NCBI GenBank assembly: GCA_963662155.1
Contig: OY759268.1
Span: 56,639,969 to 56,703,968 of the forward strand
Direction: 5' to 3'
DNA from: Lamellibrachia columna
Taxonomy: Eukaryota; Annelida; Polychaeta; Sabellida; Siboglinidae
DNA length: 64,000 bases
The notes below the pieces were generated by a model, which had not been told where the DNA came from, did not search any database, and saw only the letters and a program-made list of their open reading frames with translations. Shown in pieces: positions 22,734-33,100 of this stretch; position 1 is the first letter of the stretch; the number at the start of each line of letters is the position of its first letter. Made by a program: the position numbers and the translations under genes.

Positions 22734-23910
22734 ATGATGGCGCCGTGCAAACGGCAGTTAAAGGCCACAAGGCACTTAATTTGTGGCTGTTGCAGTAACT
22801 GGGTGGACTTCATCAAGTCTGGGTGCGAGAAGTCCTGGGCTGAGGTCCAGGCAGATAGTTTTAGTTTTGAGTGTAGGGGATGTACGAAGATGAAGGAATT
22901 AGAGGTGGAGTTGGAAGAACTAAGGCTGCTCGTTGTGGCAATGATGGGAAGGGAACAGGGGGGTTGTGCCAGTAGTTCCGGTGGGGGAACAGTAGATGAT
23001 AAAGTGTGGAAAGACACAAGAGATGCTAGGGAGAGCTCACCTCAGCATGGGAGGATGCTGAGAGGAGGGAAGGTGACAGGTCGTAGGGAGAGAGGACGTA
23101 AGGAGACGGGAAGGAAAGGAACGGGCGGGAAGACAACCGGAGTGAAGGAGAGTGGAGTAGGGGAGACAGGAGGAAAAACAACCGGACTGAAGGAGAGGGG
23201 GGATGGGAGGGACAAGAGTAAAATGAGTGGGAAGTGTGGGAGATAGGAGCGAAGGAGACAGGAGGGAAGGTACCAGGACAGAATGTGACGGAGGGAATCG
23301 AACGAGTTATTCTGCAGCAGTGATAGAGGGGGTGAGGAAGAGAGCGAGGGTGTTTGTGGGGGAATCGATAGTTAGGAAGACCGACAGAGTCTCAAACAAG
23401 GGAGATGATGTGGTGGTCTGCTTGCCTGGAGCCAAAATAGAGGCGATAACTGAGAAGGTAAAAAACATCGTAGGCTTCGGTAAGGGTGGATCTGTTTTAG
23501 TACACGTAGGGACAAATAACGTAGAGAGGGAGGGTACAACTGCCATAGTTAGGAAATATAGGCAGTTGGTCAGAACACTAAAACAGACGCGGGTTGAGCA
23601 GGTAATACTGTCAGGGATTTTACCTGTAATGGGCAGGAGGGGTCACAAATATCGAAATTGTCGGGGGATGGCAATTAACATGTTAATCCAGAAGCTATGT
23701 AGGGAAGAGGAAGTTGGATTTGTGGATTTATGGGGAAGTTTTGTTGGGAGGGCTGATATGTACATGAAGGATGGGCTTCATCTAAGTGGAAAGGGGGCGG
23801 CAGTATTCGCGGACAAACTTTCAGCAGCAGTAGATAGAGACATGGGTAAAACGACAAATATTTTTGGAAGTAAACACTGTTTAAACAAGAAGTGCAGGGC
23901 GGTTACCTAG
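22734..23910 (+). pseudogene. CR1 ORF1: Cys cluster, coiled coil, SGNH esterase domain; one frameshift
   Basis: ORF1 of CR1-type LINEs with an esterase domain. First frame (22734-23246) begins MMAPCKRQL and has a PHD-like cysteine pattern: CGCC then W and C at residues 17-34, and ECRGC near 50. A leucine/glutamate-rich helix follows (MKELEVELEELRLL), then a Gly/Lys/Thr/Glu-rich basic stretch of near-repeats of about 10 residues. The frame changes near 23230-23246 to 23227-23910. There VFVGESIVRK (Ser47), VHVGTNN (93-98) and DGLHLSGKG (182-190) mark SGNH-hydrolase blocks I, III and V, with the catalytic Ser and His kept and the common GDS read as GES. The esterase is known in CR1-group ORF1 proteins; its role there, perhaps in membrane or lipid contact, is not settled. 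The frameshift means no single protein is made. It ends 19 bases past the first ATG of ORF2. Confidence 0.8.
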
Positions 23911-24640
23911 AGGTGTCTCAAGCAGAACAAGAGGCCACTAGCACAGATAAACCAATATCAAATCAACCGAAAAACATCTCTGAAAAAGGTTATAGATGCG
24001 TATGTTTAAATGCAAGGAGCATAGTAAATAAGAAAAACGAATTATACGTTATGGTAGAAGATATTGACCCTCACATAATTGGTATAACTGAATCATGGAC
24101 CAACATAAATATAACAGATGCTGAATTAGGACTGACAGGATACGTAATGTTTAGGAAAGATCGAATAGGAAGAAGGGGCGGGGGAGTTATTTTATATGTT
24201 AAAGAATCTATTCAGTCTTATGAAATAAAACTAGAAAGGGAAGCAGATTGCGATGAAGCTGTTTGGTGTAAAATTGTGTCAGGACATTCAAAATTAACTA
24301 TTGGATTAGTTTACCGAAGTCCAAACATAAACGAAGAGGACAACCCAAAAAAAAATAACGCTATAAAGGAAGTTAGTAAAGGGGAATGTATCATAATGGG
24401 AGATTTTAACCATGGACACATACAATGGAATTCTCTAGAGAGCACAGGGATTGAGGACCAACAATTTATATTTTTAATCCAGGATAACTTTCTTACTCAA
24501 CACGTACTAGAACCAACCAGGGGAGAAAATGTATTATATATAGTTTTGTCATCACAAAAGAATTAGTGGACAATGTAAAAATATTTGAACCATTGGGTAA
24601 CAGTGATCATAATCAAATACATTTTGACATCAATGTAAAA
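23892..24640 (+). pseudogene. CR1 ORF2 endonuclease domain (APE type), frameshifted
   Basis: The frame 23892-24566 encodes an apurinic-like endonuclease. VCLNARSIVNK (residues 37-47) carries the first metal-site Asn. GITESW (64-69) holds the catalytic Glu. RRGGGVILYV, LVYRSPN and MGDFNH (169-174) carry the Asp and Asn of the active site. The following conserved NxLDxVL block reads NVLYIVLSS, so an expected Asp is Tyr. The frame ends at KN-stop; a one-base shift near 24560 continues it as NVKIFEPLGNSDHNQI, the catalytic SDH motif. The domain would nick target DNA for target-primed reverse transcription; this copy cannot, because of the frameshift and the lost Asp. The start overlaps the end of ORF1, as expected for coupled translation. 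Confidence 0.85.
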
Positions 24641-26748
24641 TCAGAAAGTAAAAATAAGAAAACGTACAAGAGAAACTTCCACAAAGGTAACTACAAAGAT
24701 ATAAGAAAATACTTAGCAAAGCTAGAATGGAATAACATGCTGATGAATAAGACCGCAATTGAATGTTGGAATATTCTAAAATATGAAATTGAGGGTATCA
24801 TTAATAATTTTGTTCCCTTCCAAAAACAAGGAAAACGGCGTAGAAAGAAACACTTGTCAAAAGAGGCTATTAGAAAAATAATGCTAAAACAAACTATGTG
24901 GAGGGTTTATAGGCGTACCAGAAAGGAAGAAGACTATGCAAATTACAAAGAGGCATTTAATGCAGCTACAACTGAAATCAGACAATCTAAAAGAAGCTAG
25001 GAGCAAAAACTAGCATGTAACATAAAAAGTGACAGCAAGAGTTTTTATGTCAGGAGTAAACAAAACGTACAAGACAAGGTTGGACCTCTAGAAGACAGTG
25101 CTGGAAATATAATATCACAGGGGTTTTTAATGGCGGAAGACCTAAATGGTTACTTCAGTTCAGTGTTTACCAAAGAAGATATTAGTTCATTACCAGTTGC
25201 TGATGCTAAATTTCAGGAGGCTAAATCTGACTATGTAGGTCCGTTAGTTGTAACGCCAGAATTGGTAGCTAAGAAAATAAAGGCAATGAAGGATAACAAA
25301 TCACCGGGAGTGAATGGGATTCCTCCAAAATTACTAATGGAAACAGTAGAACAAATCAGCATACCACTTGCAAGAGTATTCAACTTGTCATTAAAAGAGG
25401 GAGTTGTTCCGTTTGAATGGAAAGAAGCAAACATCATACTATTATTTAAAAAGAGTTCCAGAAATAAGTCAGATAATTACAGACCAGTGAGTTTAACGTC
25501 AGTGATTTGTAAATTATTAGGAAGATTAATTAAAGACCATATGGTGGACTTCCTCGTTAAGCATACATTATTAAATTCATCTCAACATGGATTCCTTAAA
25601 GCGAGGTCATGCTTAACAAATATGTTATGTTTTTTTGGGAGAAATCACTAAGTGGATAGACGTGGGATCGCCAGTAGATATTATCTACTTAGATTTTCAG
25701 AAAGCTTTTGACAAAGTGCCACATCAAAGAGTACTACTTAAATTAAAAGCCCATGGTATCGGGGATAGCATAACTGAATGGATAGATCAATGGCTGACTG
25801 ACAGAAGACAACGAGTTGTAGTAGATGGAGAAGTTTCAAATTGGAAATCGGTTTTGAGTGGCGTACCTCAAGGATCAGTAGTAGGACCTATATTATTCTT
25901 AATTTATATCAATGACTTGGACAACAGTATAACAAGTAACGTACTGAAATTTGTGGATGACACAAAACTGTTTAGAAAAGTTAATACTAATGGTGATAAA
26001 CAACATTTACAAAACGATCTAGACAGATTAGTGAAATGGTCTGAGAAATGGCAGATGTTGTTCAATTTTGGGAAATGTAAATGCCTACATACAGGACATG
26101 GGAACTTGAATGTAAACTATAAAATGGGAGATACTGTTCTGGGCACTACTGTAAAAGAAAAGGACTTAGGAGTTACAATAAGCGCTGATATGAAAGTTTC
26201 AGAGCAGTGTGGTATTGCAGCTTCAAATGGTAATCAAATTCTTGGATTGATTAGAAGAAACATAACATACAAGGAAAAAAAGTTAATTATACCTCTTTAT
26301 AAAGCAATAGTTAGACCTCATTTAGAATACTGTATACAAGCATGGAGACCATATCGTAAGAAGGATATAGATACGCTTGAATGCATACAAAGGAGAGCAA
26401 CTAAAATGATTCCAGAACTGAGAGACCTTAGTTATGAAGAACGCATGAAAGAATGTGGTTTAACTCTAGAGACAAGGAGGTTAAGAGGAGATCAGATTGA
26501 AGTTTTTAAGATATTGAATGGGTATGAAAATATTGATAGAAATATGTTTTTCTCACTCAAGAAGGATAGCAGAACTAGAGGACATGAGGTAAAATTAGTA
26601 AAGGATCAATGTAGATTGGACATCAGGAAGCACTCTTTCTCACAGAGGACAATAAATGAATGGAACAAATTGTCTACAGATTGTGTAAATACTAGCAGCG
26701 TGAATATGTTTAAAAACAAGGTTGACACATATCTCAGGAGGGCGGGTT
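24566..26748 (+). pseudogene. CR1 ORF2 linker, reverse transcriptase and C-terminal region, broken
   Basis: Follows the endonuclease after its frameshift. The frame 24566-25000 ends in TAG at the point where the sister copy reads RSYEQK (Tyr codon changed to stop), then resumes in the same frame with a small in-frame loss (SFYVRS where the sister has SCYAYVRS). Frame 25130-25651 includes the RT N-terminal NYRPVSLTSV. An extra T in a T-run near 25627-25637 shifts the frame to 25635-26748. That frame contains motif A YLDFQKAFDKVPH, motif B GVPQGSVVGP and motif C FVDD (FADD in the sisters, so the two Asp remain). A three-base loss turns GLTTLETRR into GLTLETRR. It is dead, with at least three disabling changes. 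Beyond 26748 the frame runs on into the inverted copy only by chance. Confidence 0.88.
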
Positions 26749-28977
26749 TTTTAACAAGATTTAACAAGATTTGCCATCCAAGCCAAAGGCCCAGATGGCA
26801 AGTGGACAAGGAAGCCATTGGCTTATCGAGAGTCCAACAATGTTCACCTACTTATAACCCGCCCTCCTGATATATGTGTCAACCTTGTTTTTAAACATAT
26901 TCACGCTGCTAGCAGTTACACAATCTGTAGACAGTTTGTTCCATTCATTTATTGTCCTATGTGAGAACGAGTGCTTCCTGATGTCCAATCTACATTGATC
27001 CTTTACTAATTTTACCTCATGTCCTCTAGTTCTGCTATCCTTCTTGAGTGAGAAAAACATATTTCTATCAATATTTTCATACCCATTCAATATCTTAAAA
27101 ACTTCAATCTGATCTCCTCTTAACCTCCTTGTCTCTAGAGTTGTTAAACCACATTCTTTCAGGCGTTCTTCATAACTAAGGTCTCTAAGTTCTGGAATCA
27201 TTTTAGTTGCTCTCCTTTGTATGCGTTCAAGCGTATCTATATCCTTCTTACGATATGGTCTCCATGCTTGTATACAGTATTCTAAATGAGGTCTAACCAT
27301 TGCTTTATAAAGAGGTATAATTAACTTTTTTCCCTTGTATGTTATGTTTCTTCTAATCAATCCAAGAATTTGATTACCCTTTGAAGCTGCAATACCACAC
27401 TGCTCTGAAACTTTCATATCAGCGCTTATTGTAACTCCTAAGTCCTTTTCTTTTACAGTAGTACCAAGAACAGTAGCTCCCATTTTATAGTTTACATTCA
27501 AGTTCCCATGTCCTGTATGTAGGCATTTACATTTCCCAAAATTGAACAGCATCTGCCATTTCTCAGACCATTTCACTAAGCTGTCTAGATCGTTTTGTAA
27601 ATGTTGTTTATCACCATCAGTATTAACCTTTCTAAACAGTTTTGTGTCGTCCGCAAATTTCAGTACGTTACTTGTTATACTCTCGTCAAAGTCATTGATA
27701 TAAATTAAGAATAATATAGGTCCTAATACTGATCCTTGAGGTACCCCACTCAAAACCGATTTCCAATTTGAAACTTCGCCATCTACTACAACTCGTTGTC
27801 TTCTGTCAGTCAGCCATTGTTCTATCCAGTCAGTTATGCTATCCCCGATACCATGGGCTTTTAATTTAAGTAGCAATCTTTGATGTGGCACTTTGTCAAA
27901 AGCTTTCTGAAAATCTAAGTAGATAATATCTACTGGCGATCCCTCGTCTATCCACTTAGTGATTTCTTCCAAAAAACATAACATATTTGTTAAGCATGAC
28001 CTCGCTTTAAGGAATCCATGTTGAGATGAATTTAATAATTTATGCTTAACGAGGAAGTCCACCATATGGTATTTAATTAACCTTTCTAATAATTTACAAA
28101 TCACTGACGTTAAACTCACTGGTCTGTAATTCTCTGACTTATTTCTCGAACCCTTTTTAAATAATGGTATGATGTTTGCTTCTTTCCATTCAAACGGAAC
28201 AACTCCCTCTTTTAATGACAAGTTGAATACTCTTGCAAGTGGTGTACTGATTTGATCTACTGTTTCCATTAGTAATTTTGGAGGAATCCCATCCACTCCC
28301 GGTGATTTGTTATCCTTCATTGCCTTTATTTTCCTAGCTACCAATTCTGGAGTTACAACTAACGGTCCTAAATAGTCAGATTTAGCCCCCTGAAATTTAG
28401 CATCAGCAACTGGTAATGAACTAATATCTTCTTTTGTAAACACTGAACTGAAGTAACCATTTAGGTCTTCCGCCATTAAAAACCCCTGTGATATTATATT
28501 TCCAGCACTGTCTTCTAGAGGTCCAACCTTGTCTTGTACGTTTTGTTTACTCCTGACATATGCATAACAACTCTTGCTGTCAGTTTTGATGTTACATGCC
28601 AGTTTTTGCTCATAGCTTCTTTTAGATTGTCTGATTTCAGTTGTAGCTGCATTAAGTGCCTCTTTGTATTTTGCATAGTCTTCTTCCTTTCTGGTACGCC
28701 TATAAACCCTCCACATAGTTTGTTTTAGCATTATTTTTCTAATTGCCTCTTTTGACAAGTGTTTCTTTCTACACCGTTTTCCTTGTTTTCGGAAGGGAAC
28801 AAATTTATCAATGATACTCTCAATTTCATATTTTAGAATATTCCAACATTCAATTGCAGTCTTATTCATCAGCATGTTATTCCAATCTAGCTGTTGTAAG
28901 TATTTTCTCATATCTTTGTAGTTAACTTTGTGGAAGTTTCTCTTGTACGTTTTCTTATTTTTACTTTCTGATTTTAC
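26749..28977 (-). mobile_element. 5'-truncated CR1 copy, inverted inside the older CR1 copy
   Basis: Its 3' end (plus strand 26749-26847) reads, on the minus strand, GGATGGCAAATCTTGTTAAA, with the AAATCTTGTT unit present twice: a short terminal direct repeat typical of CR1. Its 5' end is truncated at TGTAAAATCAG, which corresponds to position 24636 of the host copy. There is no clear target-site duplication. Confidence 0.88.
26848..28977 (-). CDS. CR1 ORF2, truncated but open: linker, reverse transcriptase, C-terminal region
   Basis: About 710 codons without a break, from VKSESKNKKTYKRNF (just after the endonuclease SDH block) to RRAGYK-stop. It contains the linker (KHLSKEAIRKIMLKQTMWRV), GVDGIPPKLL, RT motifs NYRPVSLTSV, YLDFQKAFDKVPH, GVPQGSVLGP and FADDTKLF, and the C-terminal RPHLEYCIQAW and RRATKMIPELR blocks. 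All polymerase aspartates are present. Some 18 codons upstream (to 29031) are also open, but they are a chance minus-strand reading of the host copy's 3' UTR and should not be counted. The lack of damage compared with the host copy shows that this is the younger insertion. It lacks the endonuclease and ORF1, so it is non-autonomous. Confidence 0.9.
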   Translation of the reverse strand, partial: VKSESKNKKTYKRNFHKVNYKDMRKYLQQLDWNNMLMNKTAIECWNILKYEIESIIDKFVPFRKQGKRCRKKHLSKEAIRKIMLKQTMWRVYRRTRKEEDYAKYKEALNAATTEIRQSKRSYEQKLACNIKTDSKSCYAYVRSKQNVQDKVGPLEDSAGNIISQGFLMAEDLNGYFSSVFTKEDISSLPVADAKFQGAKSDYLGPLVVTPELVARKIKAMKDNKSPGVDGIPPKLLMETVDQISTPLARVFNLSLKEGVVPFEWKEANIIPLFKKGSRNKSENYRPVSLTSVICKLLERLIKYHMVDFLVKHKLLNSSQHGFLKARSCLTNMLCFLEEITKWIDEGSPVDIIYLDFQKAFDKVPHQRLLLKLKAHGIGDSITDWIEQWLTDRRQRVVVDGEVSNWKSVLSGVPQGSVLGPILFLIYINDFDESITSNVLKFADDTKLFRKVNTDGDKQHLQNDLDSLVKWSEKWQMLFNFGKCKCLHTGHGNLNVNYKMGATVLGTTVKEKDLGVTISADMKVSEQCGIAASKGNQILGLIRRNITYKGKKLIIPLYKAMVRPHLEYCIQAWRPYRKKDIDTLERIQRRATKMIPELRDLSYEERLKECGLTTLETRRLRGDQIEVFKILNGYENIDRNMFFSLKKDSRTRGHEVKLVKDQCRLDIRKHSFSHRTINEWNKLSTDCVTASSVNMFKNKVDTYIRRAGYK

Positions 28978-29212
28978 ATAAGTAGATGAACATTGTTGGA
29001 CTCTCGATAAGCCAATGGCTTCCTTGTCCACTTGCCATCTGGGCCTTTGGCTTGGATGGCAAATCTTGTTATAATTATATTGTTAAATGTTGTAGAGATA
29101 TGTGTATTGTCCATTAGAACATAATGTTTGAGCTAACTGACAACTTATATGAGTTGCATTGTAAAAATAGCAAGAGTATCAAAAACACATCTTGCCCCAT
29201 CCCTGGGACAAG

Positions 29213-29330
29213 ACGACCCTCTGTCTGGTCAATAGCTCCACCCTCGAAAACAACGACCCTCTGTCAGGTCAATAGCTCCACCCAGGAAACCAACGACCCT
29301 CTGTCAGGTCAATAGCTCCACTCCCCTTAT
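29213..29330. repeat. 40-bp tandem repeat, 3 copies
   Basis: Units at 29213, 29253 and 29293: ACGACCCTCTGTCAGGTCAA then TAGCTCCAC, with few changes. Confidence 0.93.
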
Positions 29331-30145
29331 TTTCGCTTATATGAAAGAACCACTGTCTAAACATAAAACGTAAACATGCAAATGTTATGATAGCAATATA
29401 TTATTTTATTACAGTTGTTCAATTTAAATTGCAGTTCACATATAATACACCTTGCAATACATACATAATATAATATTAGAGTAGTAATATTCGATTATAA
29501 TTACAGGCTAACATACCCTAAATTGTGCAACGTTCATATGATACTAAAATGTATTAAACACAATTGGACTTGCATAATAAATGTTATACATTATGACCAT
29601 GTGAATGCCGGATAAGATATAATAACCGTCTTGTCCCATAAATACTACGTGTGTCTTAATACGATATAAACAAAACACATCATAATATTGCCCATGTCGT
29701 ATTGTTTGACATATCACCCGAGTAATAATATCATTTGTTACCAAATAAGTTAATGATTCATATCGTGAGTTGCACCATTAGTGCATATAAAAGTTTAAAA
29801 AACTTATTTAGTTATATATGTATTGTGTTGCTGAGATTTCCTGGTGGGTACCCGAGATATGTTAGCTTAATCACAACACCACATTTTGGGACGTTATTTT
29901 TTTTATATTTTGCATTTGTGCTAGATGGTCGACTTACCTCAAAGGGCCGTTTTACCCGTGTTACCCTAAGCGCCACAAAGGTTAGGTTCACAATTTAAGT
30001 AACACAGGTAAGGCTAGGAAAAAACCCAGTTATTTAATGGTAGGTGGAGCTGCACTCCCAACTTGATCCATTTGTATATTAACATGCCAATTTCAATCAA
30101 GGTGTCATTGTACCCCGGGTAGACCTGAGTAGTGACTGATTTATG
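29331..30145. other. no gene recognised; left flank of the 91-bp array
   Basis: AT-rich unique sequence. GTGTTACCCTAAGCGCCAC at 29958-29976 stands out as GC-richer. No upstream exon with a convincing donor could be named. Confidence 0.5.
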
Positions 30146-33100
30146 TTAATTGTAGCAGCAGATAGACAAGTAACTATTGCTGGTGTGTGTTCTCTTTCAG
30201 GTGTCATTTGTTTGTCATGTTTGGTTAGTGGTAGTGTTAATTGTAGCAGCAGATAGACAAGTAACTATTGCTGGTGTGTGTTCTCTTTCAGGTGTCATTT
30301 GTCTGTCATGTTTGGTTAGCGGTAGTGTTAATTGTAGCAGCAGATAGACAAGTAACTATTGCTGGTGTGTGTTCTCTTTCAGGTGTCATTTGTTTGTCAT
30401 GTTTGGTTAGTGGTAGTGTTAATTGTAGCAGCAGACAGACAAGTAACTATTGCTGGTGTGTGTTCTCTTTCAGGTGTTATTTGTTTGTCATGTTTGGTTA
30501 GTGGTAGTGTTAATTGTAGCAGCAGATAGACAAGTAACTATTGCGTGTGTGTGTTCTCTTTCAGGTGTCATTTGTTTGTCATGTTTGGTTAGTGATAGTG
30601 TTAGTTGTAGCAGTAGATATACAAGTAACTATTGCAGGTGTGTGTTCTCTTCCAGGTGTCACTTGTTTGTCATGTTTGGTTAGTGGTAGTGTTAATTGTA
30701 GCAGCAGATAGACAAGTAACTATTGCTGGTGTGTTTTCTCTTTCAGGTGTCATTTGTTTGTCATGTTTGGTTAGTAGTAGTGTTAATTGTAGCAGCAGAT
30801 AGACAAGTAACTATTGCTGGTGTGTGTTCTATTTCAGGTGTCATTTGTTTGTCATGTTTGGTTAGTGATAGTGTTAATTGTAGCAGCAGATAGACAAGTA
30901 ACTATTGCAGGTGTGTGTTCTCTTCCAGGTGTCACTTGTTTGTCATGTTTGGTTAGTGGTAGTGTTAATTGTAGCAGCAGATAGACAAGTAACTATTGCT
31001 GGTGTGTGTTCTCTTCCAGGTGTCATTTGTTTGTCATGTTTGGTTAGTGATAGTGTTAATTGTAGCAGTAGATAGAAAAGTAACTATTGCAGGTGTGTGT
31101 TCTCTTCCAGGTGTCACTTGTTTGTCATGATTGGTTAGTGGTAGTGTTAATTGTAGCAGCAGATAGACAAGTAACTATTGCTGGTGTGTGTTCTCTTCCA
31201 GGTGTCACTTGTTTGTCATGTTTGGTTAGTGGTAGTGTTAATTGTAGCAGCAGATAGACAAGTAACTATTGCTGGTATGTGTTCTCTTTCAGGTGTAATT
31301 TGTCTGTCATGTTTGGTTAGCGGTAGTGTTAATTGTAGCAGCAGATAGACAAGTAACTATTGCTGGTGTGTGTTCTCTTTCAGGTGTTATTTGTCTGTCA
31401 TGCTTGGTTAGCGGTAGTGTTAATTGTAGCAGCAGATAGACAAGCAACTATTGCTGGTGTGTGTTCTCTTTCAGGTGTTATTTGTCTGTCATGTTTGGTT
31501 AGTGGTAGTGTTAATTGTAGCAGCAGATAGACAAGCAACTATTGCTGGTGTGTGTTCTCTTTCAGGTGTTATTTGTCTGTCATGCTTGGTTAGCGGTAGT
31601 GTTAATTGTAGCAGCAGATAGACAAGCAACTATTGCTGGTGTGTGTTCTCTTTCAGGTGTTATTTGTCTGTCATGTTTGGTTAGCGGTAGTGTTAATTGT
31701 AGCAGCAGATAGACAAGCAACTATTGCTGGTGTGTGTTCTCTTTCAGGTGTTATTTGTCTGTCATGTTTGGTTAGCGGTAGTGTTAATTGTAGCAGCATA
31801 TAGACAAGAAACTATTGCTGGTGTGTGTTCTCTTTCAGGTGTTATTTGTCTGTCATGCTTGGTTAGCGGTAGTGTTAATTGTAGCAGCAGATAGACAAGC
31901 AACTATTGCTGGTGTGTTTTCTCTTTCAGGTGTTATTTGTCTGTCATGTTTGGTTAGTGATAGTGTTAATTGTAGCAGCAGATAGACAAGTAACTATTGC
32001 AGGTGTGTGTTCTCTTTCAGGTGTCATTTGTTTGTCATGTTTGGTTAGCGGTAGTGTTAATTGTAGTAGCAGATAGACAAGTAACTATTGCTGGTGTGTG
32101 TTCTCTTCCAGGTGTCACTTGTTTGTCATGTTTGGTTAGTGGTAGTGTTAATTGTAGCAGCAGATAGACAAGTAACTATTGCTGGTGTGTTTTCTCTTTC
32201 AGGTGTCATTTGTTTGTCATGTTTGGTTAGTGGTAGTGTTAATTGTAGCAGCAGATAGACAAGTAACTATTGCTGGTGTGTGTTCTCTTTCAGGTGTCAT
32301 TTGTTTGTCATGTTTGGTTACTGGTAGTGTTAATTGTAGCAACAGATAGACAAGTAACTATTGCTGGTGTGTGTTCTCTTCCATGTGTCATTTGTTTGTC
32401 ATGTTTGGTTACTGGTAGTGTTAATTGTAGCAGCAGATAGACAAGTAACTATTGCTGGTGTGTGTTCTCTTTCAGGTGTCATTTGTTTGTCATGTTTGGT
32501 TAGCGGTAGTGTTAATTGTAGCAGCAGATAGACAAGTAACTATTGCTGGTGTGTGTTCTCTTTCAGGTGTAATTTGTTTGTCATGTTTGGTTAGTGGTAG
32601 TGTTAATTGTAGCAACAGATAGACAAGTAACTATTGCTAGTATATGTTCTCTTCCATGTGTCATTTGTTTGTCATGTTTGGTTAGTGGTAGTGTTAAATG
32701 TAGCAGCAGATAGACAAGTAACTATTGCTGGTGTGTGTTCTCTTTCAGGTGTCACTTGTTTGTCATGTTTGGTTAGTGGTAGTGTTAATTGTAGCAGCAG
32801 ATAGACAAGTAACTATTGCTGGTGTGTGTTCTCTTCCAAGTGTCACTTGTTTGTCATGTTTGGTAAGTGGTAGTGTTAATTGTAGCAGCAGATAGACAAG
32901 TAACTATTGCTGGTATGTGTTCTCTTTCAGGTGTAATTTGTCTGTCATGTTTGGTTAGCGGTAGTGTTAATTGTAGCAGCAGATAGACAAGTAACTATTG
33001 CTGGTGTGTGTTCTCTTTCAGGTGTCATTTGTCTGTCATGTTTGGTTAGTGGTAGTGTTAATTGTAGCAGCAGATAGACAAGCAACTATTGCTGGTGTGT

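Larger units (their letters stand above)
22734..29085 (+). mobile_element. near full-length CR1-type LINE, split by an inverted second copy
   Basis: Coding sequence runs from 22734 to about 26748. Its own 3' UTR is found at 28978-29085 (AAGTAGATGAACATTGTTGG onward, ending GGATGGCAAATCTTGTT). Between them lies a minus-strand CR1 copy, 26749-28977. Joining host parts would place GCGGGTT directly before the TAAGTAG of the normal end, as seen intact in the 13.5-kb copy. The element has ORF1 and ORF2 but several inactivating changes. Confidence 0.85.
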
